NCBI GenBank assembly: GCA_030710605.1
Contig: CP092886.1
Location: 163,478,000 to 163,541,999, forward strand
Origin: Cordylochernes scorpioides
Taxonomy: Eukaryota > Arthropoda > Arachnida > Pseudoscorpiones > Chernetidae
Length of the DNA stretch: 64,000 nt
Direction of reading: 5' to 3'
The stretch's first letter is position 1. Each line of letters opens with the position of its first letter. Shown one piece after another: positions 52,541 through 63,917 of the stretch. The position numbers and the translations under genes were made by a program. The notes under the pieces were generated by a model that saw nothing but the letters and a program-made list of their open reading frames with translations, made no database searches and was not told the DNA's origin.

Positions 52541-54879
52541 CACTAGCCGAGTGACCCGGGCAACGCCCAGGGTTTACCCAAAGGGCCTGCAGAGACTTTA
52601 AAAGTATAGATGGTGGCTTAAAATTCGCAATGGGTATATTCCGATTTCCTAGAAGCAGCATTTCAAGTAAGGATAAGTAAAAATACTTTCTAAGTATAAA
52701 TTCGTTAATTCGACCATGTTTTGATTTCCAGACCTATGAAATTACAAACAGTAATTCGACAATACCGATAATTCGACACCTTGCGATAATTCGACCCTGA
52801 TTTGATTTCTCAATCTCTGGCCTATCAAATAACAAACGGTAATTCGACAATATTAAATATTCACCACTTCTGATAATTCAACCATTTTAAAATGCAAATT
52901 TCGACGATTGATGTTTACTTACAACTTTACTAATAAAAAGGTATTATAGATGCGAGCAACGAAACATTTTGAACCCATATAACGCAAATTCATATCCTCA
53001 CCTATAGGGTGTCAAGCCTAAAGGATGCGAATTCATGTCCCTGATTTCTAAAAATTAACATAAAATTGTAGGCTACCAACGCGAATTCGCGTCTACTGGG
53101 ATCTTTTCCCATACCTTCTTGCCTATTTATCAGTGGGTTGGGTTGGGGGGGAATGTCAGCTGTCCCAATGTACCTGTAAAATGTCACATGCGACCGAGTT
53201 CAAGCAGCCATTATTTTTATTTATTTCAAGCTATATAGATTACATTAAAAGAAAATAGCATTTTTTAAACATGTTTTTATATGAACAACTCGATTTTCAT
53301 ACGGCCCACTGGACCATGTAACTCTGGAATCATAAGTGCAAAAACAGACATCCCTAAAGGACTCCTTTAAAATATCTTCATGATTCTGTTTTAATAATAT
53401 TCTATGCGTATTACAATATTCTTAAACATTTTTAATTTTTTGTTCATATTTATTTACTTTTCAATATAGAAAATAAGATAACATAAAAGGGATAAATTTA
53501 TTTAATGGACCTCACTAAAAACTGCATTTCTAGCCGAGTGACCCGGGCAACGACCCAGGTTTACCCGAAGGACCCACAGGTGAGAAACTATAGAAGAAAA
53601 ATTTTAACAAATCAGAAAATGAAATTGCAAACAACAGAACTACACTACTTTAAGGACATGAGAGCACATGCACTGTATCACCACACGTGTACCATTTTCA
53701 AAGACCCTGCTTAGGATTAAAACTTCTCAGAAGCATAACAATAGCACCAGCCTAGAGTTTAACTGGTGTGGATGCATGCCCTTGGGAGTAAGACTATTGA
53801 GAAATTCAGTAGGGAGTTATTTTGCTTCTCCGCATTCTAACACTCCAACTGTTAACACTGAGGAAACACTGACTCATGTTTGGTAAGCAATTTCAGGGTA
53901 GAAACTATAGACATTGGATTAAATAAATTATTAATTAAATTGCATTAAATAAAAATTATTAGATTTAAATAAATATTATTAAAGTGAAAAAAAAAGAAAA
54001 AAATTAACAAATTAGAAAATAAAATTTCGAACAATACAACTATATTGCAGATAAGATAAGAGGACCTTATTAAAAAATAAATAAACAAACTGTAATTCGA
54101 CACTTTCGATAATTCGACCATTTCAAAAATCAAATTTACAAGGTTGATTGTTGTTTAAATACAACTTTACCGGTAAAAAGGTATTACAGAGGCGAAGGCA
54201 GCCACTGAAAATGCACAAAATTTATGTATAGAGAAATGGGAAAAATTAGTAAATAAAGAGAAGTCCAAAATCAAAATAATTGATAATAGTGTATTAACAA
54301 AATAATACAATAAATTCTTTTGAGTTGAGAAACTATAGACATTAGTGAAAAGTTTATATATATATAAATATATATAAAATTAAAAAATAATATAAGAAAA
54401 TAAATCAGAAAAAGAGATGCCAACTATATTGCAGTGGAGACTACTTATAAAAGGAATTAATCTAAAGGACTCATTAAAAATAAATTTCTATTTTTATTCA
54501 TATGATAAAGTACTGAATAGCTTACCAAACAGGTAGGTTTATTACAACCTTGTAAGTTTGTAAGTTTAACCCACATATATATAAAATTAGATATGTAGTT
54601 TTTAATGAGGTCTTTCAAATGAATTTATTCCTTTAATATGTTGTCATATCTGCAATATAGTTTTGTTGTTTGCAATTTTCTTTTTTTTTTCTCTCAAATA
54701 TATGTGTCCACTCTGAAATATAGTTTGTAAATTTATATTCCAATTTATTTTCTTATATATATATATTTTTTTTTATTTCCAAAATATTTATTTATGCTTT
54801 CACCAATGCCTTTAGGATCTTTGCGATGGAACACGTATGGTGTTTCAGCGCATGTGCTCTCATGTCCTTGGAGCACATA

Positions 54880-55110
54880 TACTGACAGTGCCCAAGGTTG
54901 AACACACTGTATAGTGTCTGAAATATCTTTGGCCCCTTCGGATACCAACCTTCGCTTCATTCTAGAGAGGCGTTAGTTTTCACTAAGGTTGGCTTTTGCT
55001 ATGACTATAAATAAGGCTCAAGGCCAAACCTTGGCTACAAGAGCCAGTGTTTACGCACGGACAACTTTAAGTGGCTTTTTCAAGTGTGCGAACATTGGAT
55101 AGCACACATG
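54880..55110 (+). pseudogene. Helitron helicase C-terminal motif, plus copy
   Basis: LAPSDTNLRFILERR, then LRLAFAMTINKAQGQTL, then EPVFTHGQL and VAFSSVRTLDSTHV. These are the last motifs of the Pif1-type helicase of Helitron replicases, which unwinds DNA during rolling-circle transposition. One stop and one frame change are visible. Confidence 0.75.
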
Positions 55111-56109
55111 TAAAGATGACCCATATCTTGCATTGTATCACCACACGTGTACCATTTTCAAAGACCCTGCTTAGGATTAAAACTTCTCAGAAGCATAACA
55201 ATAGCACCAACCTAGAGTTTAACTGGTGTGGATGCATTCCTCTGGGAGTAAGACTATTGAGAAATTCAGTAGAGAGTTATTTTGCTTCTCCGCATTCTAA
55301 CACTCAAACTGTTAACACTGAGGAAACACTGACTCAAATTGCATTAAATAAAAATTATTAGATTTAAATAAATATTATTAGAGTGAAAAAAAAAAGAAAA
55401 AAATTAACAAATTAGAAAATAAAATTTCGAACAATACAACTATATTGCAGATAAGATAAGAGGACCTTATTAAAAAATAAATAAACAAACTGTAATTCGA
55501 CACTAACGATAATTCGACACTTTCGATAATTCGACCATTTCAAAAATCAAATTTACAAGGTTGATTGTTGTTTAAATACAACTTTACCGGTAAAAAGGTA
55601 TTACAGAGGCGAAGGCAGCCACTGAAAATGCACGAAATTTATGTATAGAGAAATGGGAAAAATTAGTAAATAATGAGAAGTCCAAAATCAAAATAATTGA
55701 TAATAGTGTATTAACAAAATACTAATACAATAAATTCCTTTGAGTTGAGAAACTATAGACATTAGTGAAAAGTTTATATATAAATATATTTAAAATTAAA
55801 AAATAATATAAGAAAATAAATCAGAAAAAAGAGATGCCAACTATATTGCAGTGGAGACTACTTATAAAAGGAATTAATCTAAAGGACTCATTAAAAATAA
55901 ATTTCTATTTTTATTCATACATGGGTTCAAATTTATATGTATTTTGTACAAAGTTCAAACACATGAAAAAGCCGCATAGAGCTGTCCATGCATAAACACA
56001 GGCTCTTGTAGGAAGAACCCAAATATTATTTATAGTCATAGCAAAAGCCAACTTTAGTGAAAACTGATGCCTCTTCAGAATGAATGGAAGTCTGAAATCT
56101 GAAGGAGCA

Positions 56110-56340
56110 AAAGATATGGGTCATCTTTACATGTATGCTATCCAATGTTCGCACACTTGAAAAAGCCACTTAAAGTTGTCCGTGCGTAAACACAGGCTCT
56201 TGTAGCCAAGGTTTGGCCTTGAGCCTTATTTATAGTCATAGCAAAAGCCAACCTTAGTGAAAACTAACGCCTCTCTAGAATGAAGCGAAGGTTGGTATCC
56301 GAAGGGGCCAAAGATATTTCAGACATTATACAGTGTGTTC
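56110..56340 (-). pseudogene. Helitron helicase C-terminal motif, minus copy
   Basis: Same motifs as the plus copy (APSDTNLRFILERR, LAFAMTINKAQGQT) in the orientation expected for the Helitron ending at 52543. A further shortened copy follows at about 56535-56600. Confidence 0.7.
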
Positions 56341-57129
56341 AACTTTGGGTACTGTCAGTATATGTGCTTCATGGACATGAGAGCACATGCGCTAGAACAC
56401 CATACCTGTTCCATCGCAAAGATCCTATAGGCATTGGTGAAAGTGTAAATAAATATTTTGGAAATGAAAAAAAATTGCAGATATGACAACATATTAAAGG
56501 AATAAATTCATTTTAAAGACCTCATTAAAAACATAAAGTCGTCTGTGCATAAGCACATGCTCTTGTAGCAAAGGTTTGGCCTTGAGCCCTCTTTATAGTC
56601 ATATATTTCAGACATTATACAGTGTGTTCAACTTTGGGTACTGTCAGTATATGTGCTTCAAGGACATGAGAGCACATGCGCTAGAACACCATACCTGTTC
56701 CATCGCAAAGATCCTATAGGCATTGGTGAAAGTGTAAATAAATATTTTGGAAATGAAAAAAAATTGCAGATATGACAACATATTAAAGGAATAAATTCAT
56801 TTAAAAGACCTCATTAAAAACAACAATTCTATATTTTTATATATACAATATAATCTAATTAATTAAACACACGATAATTCGACCATTTTTGGAAGTCTCG
56901 ACCTACGGCCTATCATATGAAAAACTAATTCGACACTTTCGATAATTCAACTATTTTGGAAAATCAAATTTCAACAGTTGATATTTTTCTAAAACCCCTA
57001 TTATTAACAACATATTAGACTGCAGAGTGCAAAAATGTAGAAAAGTGTATGTATATAATTGTATCCATATATTTGTATGTAAATAATTGTATGCAAATAA
57101 TTGTATGTATAGATCAATGAGTAAAATAA

Positions 57130-57440
57130 TTTTTTTTTTTTGCTTATCCCTAGTACACGTGGTACAGGCCTTGATAATCATGGTGGGTAGAGTAGGCGAC
57201 TGCTTTAACTGTAAGTACACCACCTGTCTAAACATGTGAAAAGCAGTTCGACTTTGCATTTACAAATGTACCAGAGCCCCGTTTGATTACTTGCGCTTGC
57301 TGGTGGGGTTGGACTTTTGCAAGAATCGGAAGCCATTGGAGCATTTTTTTTTTTTCAGAAAAAAGTGCCCAATGCGGGAATCGAACCCGGGTCGTAGCGG
57401 TCGAAAACCAACGGCTTAGACCATCCTTCCACCAACCCCC
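57130..57440 (-). mobile_element. SINE-A, full-length copy
   Basis: Minus-strand head GGGGGTTGGTGGAAGGATGG, B-box GGTTCGATTCC, tail CCACGTGTACTAGGGATAAG, then poly-A. The target duplication AGTAAAATAA is at 57120-57129 and 57441-57450. Length 311. Confidence 0.9.
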
Positions 57441-57559
57441 AGTAAAATAAGTAAGTAAAAAGAAGACCAAAAATAAGTGATAATAATTTATTGAATAACA
57501 AACAAAAAAAATCTTTCAGGTGAAAAATTATAGGCATTGGTAAAAAAGAGTAAACAAGA

Positions 57560-57651
57560 GAAATAGCAATTGGGGTTTTGTGTCTGCGGCGAGTCATATT
57601 AGCACGCCTAGCTGTTAGGGGAGTGAGTCTTCCACGGCCTTTTCGAGGCAT
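57560..57651 (-). pseudogene. Possible start of a Helitron replicase
   Basis: MPRKGRGRLTPLTARRANMT and RRRHKTP, a basic start that resembles the N-termini of some Helitron-encoded proteins. Its orientation and position upstream of the minus helicase pieces fit, but the Rep motifs themselves were not found. Confidence 0.25.
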
Positions 57652-57659
57652 GACAGAAG

Positions 57660-59000
57660 ACGCTGAAAAAAAAAAGGTAAAATAAGAACCAAGCAGAGGA
57701 AAACTATAAAACTGAAAGCCAGGACAGGCATAAAAAGAAAATTCCAAGCATGTGAGGAAACAATTGATGAAAAAAAAAGGATTCCAAAAAAAATACAGCA
57801 AAAAAGAAACCAGACACAAAAAGCAACAATTGAGTACACAAATACAGCATCAGCCTATTTATGAGAAGAAAAAAAAAACAACAGACACAAAAATGGAGCT
57901 AAATTTAAATGAAAAACTATAACAGATCAAGTAATCAAATCAGGCATTATGAAAGAAACTGTAAAAAAGAAAATCAGACACAAAAATCAGACAAAAGAAT
58001 AAATGAGATTTTATTCTTTAGTTCATTTATTAAATAAGACACAAAAATGGAGCTAAATTCAAATGAAAAACTATAACAAATTAATAAAAAAAAATAAGAC
58101 CTAATCCAAATGTCACCATCATCAGACAAAAGAAAAAATGAGATTTTATTCTTTAGTTCATTTATTCTTTTGTCTGATGCTGTTGCTGAAACGTCACACA
58201 CTATTAAATTATTTGGATTAGGTCTTATTAATGAGAAAAAAAAAGATGCCAAAGAGAGATGAAAAGATGCCAAAAAAGATAACCAGATACAAAAATTGTG
58301 CTAAATTCAAATGAAAAACTATAACAAACACTTATAAAAGATAATTATTATAGAATAAAAGTAATAATTCAATCTACAATTCGAAAATTTATATATTTAA
58401 ATGAAAAACTATAACAAAGTATTTATAAATTATAATCATAATCAAATGAATAAGAAATATATATTATTTCAAAACACATTTTTACGCATTTCAAAACAAA
58501 GGAATTGATGATGATAAATGCAAAAAATCTACGATTGTAAAATAGATTAAATTAAAAAATAAAAATAACTGTTAACATTAGGAAAATAAAAACAGGCCTA
58601 TCATACGAAGAAAAAAATAACGAAAATTTTGGTATATAGATTGTTATGTGTAGTTCAGAATCTTCGGAGGAGATAGCTCAGGACTTTACAATGGAAAACT
58701 CTGTTACGGTATTATCTATATAGATGTGGAAATAAACACTGCCAGGAATATTTTATTACAAATTTTAACGATAAATGGCATTTGAATAGTAAAAGATAAA
58801 GATATTCGAAAAAGAATTCAATTTATTTTAGTAATAAAAAATAAAAACCCTCTCAACTACTTCATTGGATGTGAAGCGCTTTCCAGAAACAAATCATTTA
58901 GATTGAGTATCCATTCGTTCTTACCCATGATATCTTCACTAAATAAATTGTCCCAATAATGTAAACAATTGTAGATAAAGATATTGTAATTATTATATTT
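57660..59000. other. A-rich DNA with an inverted repeat
   Basis: AGACCTAATCCAAAT (58099) and its complement (58212) bound a hairpin. Inside, GTCTGATGCTGTTGCTGAAA followed by CGTC is reminiscent of a hammerhead-like Penelope end. The rest is A-rich and unassigned. Confidence 0.35.
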
Positions 59001-59004
59001 TGTG

Positions 59005-59600
59005 TCTCTTTTCACATATCAAATAAAATCTCTACAGACCTTTCTGCAAAGATAAAAGTTATTGAATAAAAGGTCTTGGCTCATCCGTGGTGAACCCTCT
59101 CAGCGGTTTCGCCAAATTAATCTCTAGACCGCTCTACTATTGTCTTGGATTGATTTTCTTATATACTCTTCATTTACTATGGAAGGTAGTTTAAGGGGTG
59201 TTTAGGGAATCTATGGACATAAGCTTATAGGTCTTTTGAAGGTCATACATATAATTACAAGAAATTGCATCGAGCAATGTTCTTCCGTAAAAATGGTATC
59301 TTATCAAAGCTATTATTAGCAAATTACATTTTATCTACAGACCTATGAGCTTATGTCCATAGGTTCTCCCTAACACCGCTAAGCTGCCTTCCATGGTAAA
59401 TTCAGAGTATATAAGAAAACTAATCAAATACAATAGTAGAGCGGTCTGGAGATTAATTTTACGAAACCGCTGAGAGGGTTCACTACTGATGAACCAAACC
59501 CTCTCATTCAATAACTTTTATCATTGTAGTAAGGTCTGTAAAGATTTTATTTGACATGTGGAAAGAAACATTGCCAAAAATATTTAATTACAAATTTTAA
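59005..59600. repeat. Two foldback A copies facing each other
   Basis: 59005-59235 is minus-like (GGCTCATCCGTGGTGAACCC, CTATGGACATAAGC). 59335-59600 is plus-like (CTTATGTCCATAGG, AAACCGCTGAGAGGGTTCAC). The pair flanks about 100 bases of unassigned DNA. Confidence 0.65.
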
Positions 59601-59664
59601 CGATAGATGGCATTTGAATGCCACTGCAACTTTTAATTTTTGTCATATTATCTTTTGAAATAAC

Positions 59665-59875
59665 CAACTTTCACTCCCTAAGCTAACTCCCCTACTATAG
59701 ATGACCAAGTCTATAGAGTTTAAATACATTAGTATCAATTTGAATTACTTAATACAATATTAGATGCATTCAGTATCGTAGATGTATGGTTGATTTAACT
59801 GGCGAAACCGCTGGGAGGCTTCAACAAAGATGTATTTATTAAGATAAGGGCATCTCCTGATCGTGCAACTAAAAG
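59665..59875. repeat. Composite repeat, copy 1 (pair with 63020-63250)
   Basis: AACTCCCCTACTATAGATGA, AATTTGAATTACTTAATACA, TTAACTGGCGAAACCGCTGG and GGCATCTCCTGATCGTGCAA in the same order at both places with few differences. Confidence 0.8.
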
Positions 59876-59999
59876 ATATTCGAAAAAGTATTCAATTTAT
59901 TTTAGTAATAAAAAATGGATTTTTTTTATCTCTTATATTTGAAATATATCAATTTTCTCAGCCCTATATATGTATTCCCTTCCTATTTAAAAGCAAGTA

Positions 60000-60251
60000 T
60001 CATTTAATCATTCTAGAGTAGGTGACTTCTATCATCACGTGTGTGGGATCTACTAAGCCACAAAAAGGATCAGCCGCGAGATAAGGTTTTACTAATCCCG
60101 TCATATTGTTGGATGGAATTAATCTGTTTGTGACGTTAATCCTTGGGATTGGCCCAGGCATGTCACCATTGAGCAGCAGCACACCATGTCCGTCTACAAT
60201 GGCGGGTCTGGAAGCCGAGACGAAACAAAACTCTAGCAGACGATGGCTCAC
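60000..60251 (-). CDS. Unrecognised open frame, possibly a gene fragment
   Basis: About 80 residues: SASRPAIVDGHGVLLLNGDM, INVTNRLIPSNNM and GLVDPTHVMIEVTYSRM. GC content is well above the surroundings (60050-60330). No start or splice signal stands out. It may be a host exon or part of an unrecognised element. Confidence 0.25.
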   Translation of the reverse strand: MSHRLLEFCFVSASRPAIVDGHGVLLLNGDMPGPIPRINVTNRLIPSNNMTGLVKPYLAADPFCGLVDPTHVMIEVTYSRMIK

Positions 60252-60477
60252 CCAACATAAACACTGGCGTCATTGGCGTCTGCTTACACCCGCGCATCGG
60301 GTTCTCCCTTCACAACAATGACTGTCCTTTGGCAAACTTCTATGTGTCCATTTAATCACACGTTTCACCCATCCAGAAATTGACGCAAGACGTGTTCATA
60401 AAATGATGACGCGCTAATGCCTTAGATTCTATTCGTGCCTAACTGACTTTTTTGATAATTATTTGCGGAAGAGCAAT

Positions 60478-60672
60478 GTACACTCATGGACAAGTATAGA
60501 ACCTTTTATGTTACCGGTCGCCTATTTTTTAAGGAGACAGAGGCAATTTTTATCACACTTATTATCTCGCGTGTCTTCAAAAAAGGTCACTAGGTATCCA
60601 AATACCTTTCAGAGTTATTGTTTGAATCCTGATATACATGCTAAATGGTGCAACTACCTCAAGTTTGTCCAT
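60478..60672. mobile_element. Tc1/mariner-like MITE
   Basis: TACACTCATGGACAAG at the left, CAAGTTTGTCCATTAGCGTA at the right, with TA at both outer ends. Interior as in 17062-17267. Confidence 0.75.
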
Positions 60673-60699
60673 TAGCGTATTTATATCTATTTGTACTGT

Positions 60700-61025
60700 T
60701 CCCAAAGTATCTTATGTCCATAATTTTCCTGCAAGAATTCCTCCAAAGTACCAGATATATATAATCAGAATAGCCTAATATGATAGTAGAGCTTTCTGGT
60801 AAATTAAACTGACGAACTAGATGAGAGGGTTCACCACTGCCAGGCCCTCCCAAATACTTTCCATCTCGGTAAAGACAGTAAAATGGAGTTTTATCTGATA
60901 AAATCGCAAAATCAAGTCTCATTTATGAATTTGTGAATAACAGAGAGAATTTTCAGAGATTTAATCACTTTTGTAAATATATTTATGACTATTTGTCTGA
61001 CTTGATCAAGTTCCTAATCTATCTC
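60700..61025. repeat. Foldback A fragment and LINE 3' fragment
   Basis: 60700-60900: CTTATGTCCATAATTTTCCT and GATGAGAGGGTTCACCACTG. 60938-61020 (plus): NRENFQRFNHFCKYIYDYLS, similar in wording to the sequence behind 19600. Confidence 0.45.
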
Positions 61026-61099
61026 ACTATCGCTTTCCTGCATGATCGTCTATGTAACTGTTTCTCGTGAAGATAGAGGCTGCCTGGCCGGCATTCATA

Positions 61100-61352
61100 T
61101 TTCTTGAAAAAAGATACTTCGGCCAGTATAAATATTTTTATTACCTCGACGTTTCGACAAAAAGCTTTTGTCCTCGTCAGAAGCAAACAAAAATTAAAAT
61201 ATAGAGCAAGGCGTTAAAAATTAACGTAAAAATTTAACGCCTTGCTCTATGTTTTAATTTTTGTTTGCTCCTGACAAGGACAAAAGCTTTTTGTCGAAAC
61301 GTCGAGGTAATAAAAAGATTTATACTGGCCGAAGTATCTTTTTTCAAGAAAT
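61100..61352. repeat. Palindromic repeat family B
   Basis: TTTCTTGAAAAAAGATACTTC with GGCCAGTATAAAT faces its complement at the right. Inner AGAGCAAGGCGTTAAAAATT. Hammerhead-like motifs on both arms. Confidence 0.85.
61144..61186 (-). ncRNA. Hammerhead-like motif, family B
   Basis: Minus strand: CTGACGAG, helix GACAAAA/TTTTGTC, GAAACGTC, then GAGG. In the right arm (about 61268-61310) the core has become CTGACAA, so only the left arm keeps the standard core. Confidence 0.45.
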
Positions 61353-61359
61353 AACTGTT

Positions 61360-61740
61360 TCTGTTTAACAATTTATTTACAAGACGCAATAACGTGGATA
61401 TCGCGTTCTGCGTATTGATATAAAACAATACAGTATCATTCTTTATATACAATGGGTGCTAATGCCTTTTACTAAATTTATTTTTTCAATGAAATAAATG
61501 TTTAAGAAATAATTTAAGGTATGATTTTATCCTCATAAGTTTGCAATATATATATTTCGAGCAGATTCACAAAGAGTTGATGAATTCGCTATAATACAAG
61601 ATGTTATAAAATTCGTATATTGTTTAGATGTACTTTGGTTCCAAGCTTTAAGCTCATTTTGTACATGTGCGGCTTGTGGATCGAGTAATATAACTAACCT
61701 AAACTTCAAACAGATGGTGAGATGTTGATTTACATAAATA
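61360..61740. other. No recognisable feature
   Basis: AT-rich; nothing recognised. Confidence 0.4.
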
Positions 61741-61741
61741 T

Positions 61742-61960
61742 TGTAGCGAAGTATTTATTATTTTGCAAGTATTATTTTATACTAGTATTAACAGAGTATC
61801 ATTTTTATGCTTATATTTCACTACTCTCTAAACTTCCCTCATTCTCCCTATCTTTTGTTTATCCTTCATAGTTTGTTCTTGTCTTAAATAAATTGCTGTC
61901 TCTTCCTGAAGTTTTTGTCTTCCCTAATTTTCCCCGTGGCAATATTAAATAGAATTGAAT
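61742..61960. mobile_element. Possible solo LTR-like repeat, second copy
   Basis: TTGTAGCGAAGTATTTATTA to CCCCGTGGCA, with AATAAA near the end, and ATATT on both sides. Pair with 15650-16140. A fossil at most; class not certain. Confidence 0.3.
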
Positions 61961-62034
61961 ATATAAAAATATCGCGCTATCTTTATATGAAATTGCGAAC
62001 TATTTAACGCAATGGTTATCTTTTTTAGGATTAA

Positions 62035-62200
62035 AAAAACTTTCTACTATTTTTCCTGCGCTGAAATATTATTGGGTGAGTCTGGGAACGTTCTCACCAC
62101 TGATGAGCCAGGACCTCCTATTTTTTCATAGCAGTTAGTGGCAGTAGGAAATGGCTTTAAAAATTGTAAAAAGAAGAAGAAAAGAAAAATTTCCGCTCGT
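62035..62200. repeat. Foldback A fragment
   Basis: ACGTTCTCACCACTGATGAG and CAGTTAGTGGCAGTAGGAAA. Confidence 0.5.
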
Positions 62201-62261
62201 TAAATAGTTTAAAATTTAATTTAAACATAAGTATTTGTAAAAATAATGCAATAACTTTGCA

Positions 62262-62600
62262 CCTTATCCCAGTACAATATCACATTTGTACTATTTTTTT
62301 TTTCACATTGTGTCCCGGTCTCACGCAATTCTGGCCTTAACTAGCCGTTTGATGATTTTTCAGGATGCCTGAAAGACCAGTTTTTTGGTCGTTGAGGTAC
62401 AGCTTGCACCACGCTGATGAGGGCCAACAGCCCGAAACGCGTCCGTGGTTAGCTTTTCTTGATTAATCAAGAATGGGTATTTGGCCAATTCTGGAATAAT
62501 TAAAAATAAACGAGAATAGTTGATATTTATTCCGATAGATGGCGCAAGCCATCAGCAACTTTCAGTTGCACGATAAGAAGATGCCTTTTTTCATAATTAT
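62262..62600 (+). repeat. Hammerhead repeat family D, best copy
   Basis: From CCTTATCCCAGTACAATATC through the ribozyme and TCTTGATTAATCAAGAATGG to GATAGATGGCGCAAGCCATC and GCACGATAAGAAGATGCC. At about 340 bases it is like one family E unit, and its parts follow the same order. Confidence 0.8.
62409..62448 (+). ncRNA. Hammerhead ribozyme, family D, complete
   Basis: Stem I CCACG/CGTGG, core CTGATGA, stem II GGGC/GCCC with loop CAACA, GAAA, self-complementary ACGCGT as stem III, cleavage triplet GTC, the most favourable one. Compared with family E, stem II differs on both strands and still pairs. Confidence 0.85.
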
Positions 62601-63020
62601 TTGGATAAGAATCTCTTATTTTCAGGTATTCTTATTTTTCATTTATGTTCAATAAACACTTTTCTCATTTAACTATGTTCCATTGTAAATTTAGAATAGA
62701 AATCCAGTTTTTTTTTTAGGTTAGAATTAATATCATAACCCCTTATTAAAGGCTATTTCAAAGAATGTTCTATTTATATGCCTCATTGCGGTAAACTTTA
62801 ATCTCCACGCTCCAACCCACGTTTGAGCTTGGCATGATATGAATCATAGTCTAACCATTGTTAGCGTAAGCTTCGGTACAAGTGTTAAGTTCCTGACCAA
62901 ATAAATACACCTAGTATCATGACGTGGTGATTATAGTGTTAGAGTTTCACACTTTTATAACTTGTTATTTGCATTTTTATTCATTCTCCTTTAATTCATA
63001 CTGAAATTTTTATTTTTTCT
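62600..63020. other. No recognisable feature
   Basis: AT-rich; nothing recognised. Confidence 0.4.
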
Positions 63021-63300
63021 CATATTATCTTTTGAATAACTCAACTTTCATTCCCTAAACTTACTCCCCTACTATAGATGACCAAGTCTAGAGTTTAAAT
63101 ACATTAGTATCAATTTGAATTACTTAATACAATATTAGATGCATTCAATCTCGTAGATGTATGGTTGATTTAACTGGCGAAACCGCTGGGAGGCTTCAAC
63201 AAAGATGTATTTATTAAGATAAGGGTATCTCCTGATCGTGCAACTAAAAGTTGCTGATGGCTTGCGCCATCTGTCGGAATAATTATCAAATAATCGATGA
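63020..63300. repeat. Composite repeat, copy 2, ending in family D
   Basis: Matches 59665-59875, then continues TAAAAGTTGCTGATGGCTTG and CGCCATCTGTCGGAATAATT. Confidence 0.8.
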
Positions 63301-63510
63301 TTTTTTCAAATATTCCAGAATTATAAGCTGAGAGAGTGCAAATCTAAATCCTACCCATTGAAGATTAAAGTTTCAAGTTTTGATGAGCAAAGTAAAACCG
63401 TTGGTAAGAAATATGAGATACTAGCCGAATGACCCGGGCAACGCCCGTGTTTTACCCGATTGAATGTTTTTATTCAAATACTATTTGTTACAATTATAAA
63501 TTGGCGCCTT

Positions 63511-63652
63511 AAATAAATGCATATAATAGTTAATAACTATAGCCTATGTGCTTTATCTGTCTATGTACTGTTGGCTTCCGTAGGCGTCTCTTACTGGGAG
63601 AAGGAAAGAGAGGATTCCATTTAGTTATTAACTAATATATGCATTTATTTAA
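63511..63652. mobile_element. MITE flanked by TTAA
   Basis: TTAAATAAATGCATATAATAG at the left faces CTAATATATGCATTTATTTAA at the right, arms of about 31 bases. TTAA at both ends suggests a piggyBac- or Kolobok-type target. It interrupts the Helitron's conserved GGCGCC region. Confidence 0.7.
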
Positions 63653-63874
63653 GGAGCGACCCGCTCCAACACAATAGTTACAAAAACGAAAAAGCGAGTG
63701 GGGTGGGCATGATGGGGGGGGGGCAAAGGTGGCGTGATCGTAGCCAACCAATAGGAGAGCGCCATTCCAAAAAAAAAAAAGCAAACGGTGACAGAGATGA
63801 AAACTGAAGAATTAAGAGATGAAGAACGCATGACGCTCGTAACTGTATATTGAATAGGAAAATACGTTTGTCAC

Positions 63875-63878
<4 letters not shown>

Positions 63879-63914
<36 letters not shown>
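63879..63914. repeat. CA microsatellite
   Basis: (CA)n preceded by CTCTCT. Confidence 0.9.

Positions 63915-63917
<3 letters not shown>

Larger units (their letters stand above)
52543..56870 (-). mobile_element. Cluster of rearranged Helitrons
   Basis: Helitron 3' ends (GC hairpin, spacer, CTAG) at 52543 and 53530, both minus. Between 53640 and 55920 a block of about 850 bases is repeated directly (53640-54495 and 55120-55920) at a distance of about 1.45 kb. Helicase pieces lie at 54880-55110 (plus) and 56110-56340 (minus), an inverted pair. 56317-56531 is repeated at 56606-56821. AATTCGAC words are scattered throughout. Heavily rearranged, so the number of original insertions is unclear. 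Confidence 0.65.

Noticed and set aside
57355-57819. 154-residue hydrophobic frame on the minus strand
   Set aside because: Low-complexity reading of A-rich DNA that crosses a SINE head; only a short basic stretch inside it was kept as a doubtful Helitron start.
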